DNA of 64,000 nucleotides from Morganella sibonii. GTDB taxonomy: Bacteria > Pseudomonadota > Gammaproteobacteria > Enterobacterales > Enterobacteriaceae. Shown here one piece after another: positions 63,714-64,000 of the stretch. The translations under genes and the position numbers were made by a program. The notes under the pieces were generated by a model. That model had not been told where the DNA came from. It did not search any database and worked only from the letters and a program-made list of their open reading frames with translations. How positions within the stretch are numbered: position 1 is the first letter of the stretch; every line of letters starts with the position of its first letter. Location of the stretch: assembly GCF_040560245.1 (NCBI RefSeq), contig NZ_JAKMWP010000013.1. The stretch is one strand, 5' to 3'.

Positions 63714-64000
63714 TGAATCGCCACGGGTTTAACAGACACCTCAGAGTCATTTAAGATGGCTTAAAGAGAGGTGCCCATGAGCGGTAAGCGTTATCCCGAA
63801 GAGTTTAAAATTGAAGCAGTCAAACAGGTTGTTGATCGTGGTTATTCTGTTTCCAGCGTTGCAACACGTCTCGATATCACCACCCACAGCCTTTACGCCT
63901 GGATAAAGAAGTACGGTCCGGATTCCTCCACTCATAAAGAACAGTCAGATGCTCAGGCCGAGATCCGCCGTCTCCAGAAAGAGCTGAAGCGGGTTACTGA
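63714..64000 (+). mobile_element. IS3-family insertion sequence, left end (cut by window)
   Basis: The left inverted repeat begins tgaatcgccacgggtttaac, typical of IS3-family elements, 63 bp before an orfA start. Only the first 287 bp are in the window. Confidence 0.8.
63777..64000 (+). CDS. IS3-family transposase OrfA (partial)
   Basis: About 74 residues in view: MSGKRYPEEFKIEAVKQVVD, then SVSSVATRLDITTHSLYAWI (helix-turn-helix of the HTH_Tnp_1 family) and a leucine-zipper-like start EIRRLQKELKRVT. GAGAGG precedes the ATG. Continues off the right edge, where orfB should follow by -1 frameshifting. Confidence 0.9.
   Translation, partial: MSGKRYPEEFKIEAVKQVVDRGYSVSSVATRLDITTHSLYAWIKKYGPDSSTHKEQSDAQAEIRRLQKELKRVT

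Larger units (their letters stand above)
53085..64000. mobile_element. Genomic island integrated at tRNA-Phe (left end; continues past window)
   Basis: Bounded on the left by the tRNA-Phe att repeat. Gene content is typical of CP4/P4-like islands: DUF932 (YfjQ type), CbtA toxin, ArdB/KlcA antirestriction, WYL regulator, YaaW-like, inovirus Gp2-like (YfjJ/YagK type), AlpA regulator, IS elements. No integrase within the window; by polarity it should be near the intact tRNA at the far end. Confidence 0.85.

Noticed and set aside
1..64000. CRISPR arrays
   Set aside because: No regularly spaced 20-40 bp direct repeats and no cas genes seen.

Overview
The window reads as a chromosomal segment of a member of the Enterobacterales. 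Morganella, probably M. morganii, is the best guess: the core proteins are recognisable E. coli orthologues but clearly diverged, the base composition of the core is intermediate (unlike the AT-rich Proteus and Providencia), and there is a chromosomal ter operon. The genus is an inference from composition and remembered protein families, not from a database search.

Layout. (1) 1-2.7 kb: housekeeping block gloB(partial)-yafS-rnhA/dnaQ-tRNA-Asp in the same order as E. coli. (2) 2.7-11 kb: a strikingly AT-rich module starting directly after tRNA-Asp. It holds a second-type lysyl-tRNA synthetase (lysU-like), an ArgP-like LysR regulator, and cadB-cadA (lysine/cadaverine antiporter and inducible lysine decarboxylase), with no cadC. 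(3) 11.4-17.1 kb: tktA, epd, pgk, fbaA (central carbon metabolism). (4) 17.1-27.6 kb: a complete tellurite/stress locus. terZABCDE runs on the plus strand. A tightly overlapping five-gene operon runs divergently (ATP-grasp, phosphoribosyltransferase, HAD phosphatase, PRTase/StiP-like, CitE-like lyase), followed by the regulator terW. (5) 27.7-53 kb: metabolic and transport genes: ggt, dtpB, a reduced 4-hydroxyphenylacetate locus (hpaC, gabD, hpaR), betT, an Ala/Lys-rich lipoprotein, a YetF-type protein, an uncharacterised PTS-EIIC-like/TIM-barrel/HAD/DeoR operon, lldP-lldD, a LysR regulator, rnz, two small envelope genes, an orphan MASE1 sensor paired with a DUF308/papain-like protein, and an EmrE-type SMR pump.

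(6) 53.1-64 kb: a genomic island. It begins exactly at a 22-bp copy of the 3' end of tRNA-Phe (53085-53106) that is followed, on the minus strand, by the native tRNA terminator. Cargo on the minus strand is a MatP-like ribbon-helix-helix protein, a YaaW-like protein, a WYL regulator, a secreted protein, a small membrane protein, an ArdB/KlcA antirestriction protein, a CbtA-family toxin without its usual antitoxin, and a DUF932 protein. On the plus strand are an inovirus Gp2-like protein and AlpA, then a degraded IS66-family element still flanked by a perfect 8-bp target duplication, and the start of an IS3-family element. The integrase and the intact tRNA-Phe should lie beyond the right edge.

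How the parts work together. The cad module turns lysine and acid into cadaverine and consumes protons, and its regulator family senses lysine. The ter locus combines calcium-binding TerD-family proteins, the TerC membrane protein and a putative nucleoside-derivative biosynthetic operon. The 38.4-42.6 kb operon looks like uptake and catabolism of an unidentified phosphorylated carbohydrate. The most promising poorly described units are the ter-linked biosynthetic operon, the EIIC-fusion/TIM-barrel operon, the MASE1/papain-like pair and the tRNA-Phe island cargo.
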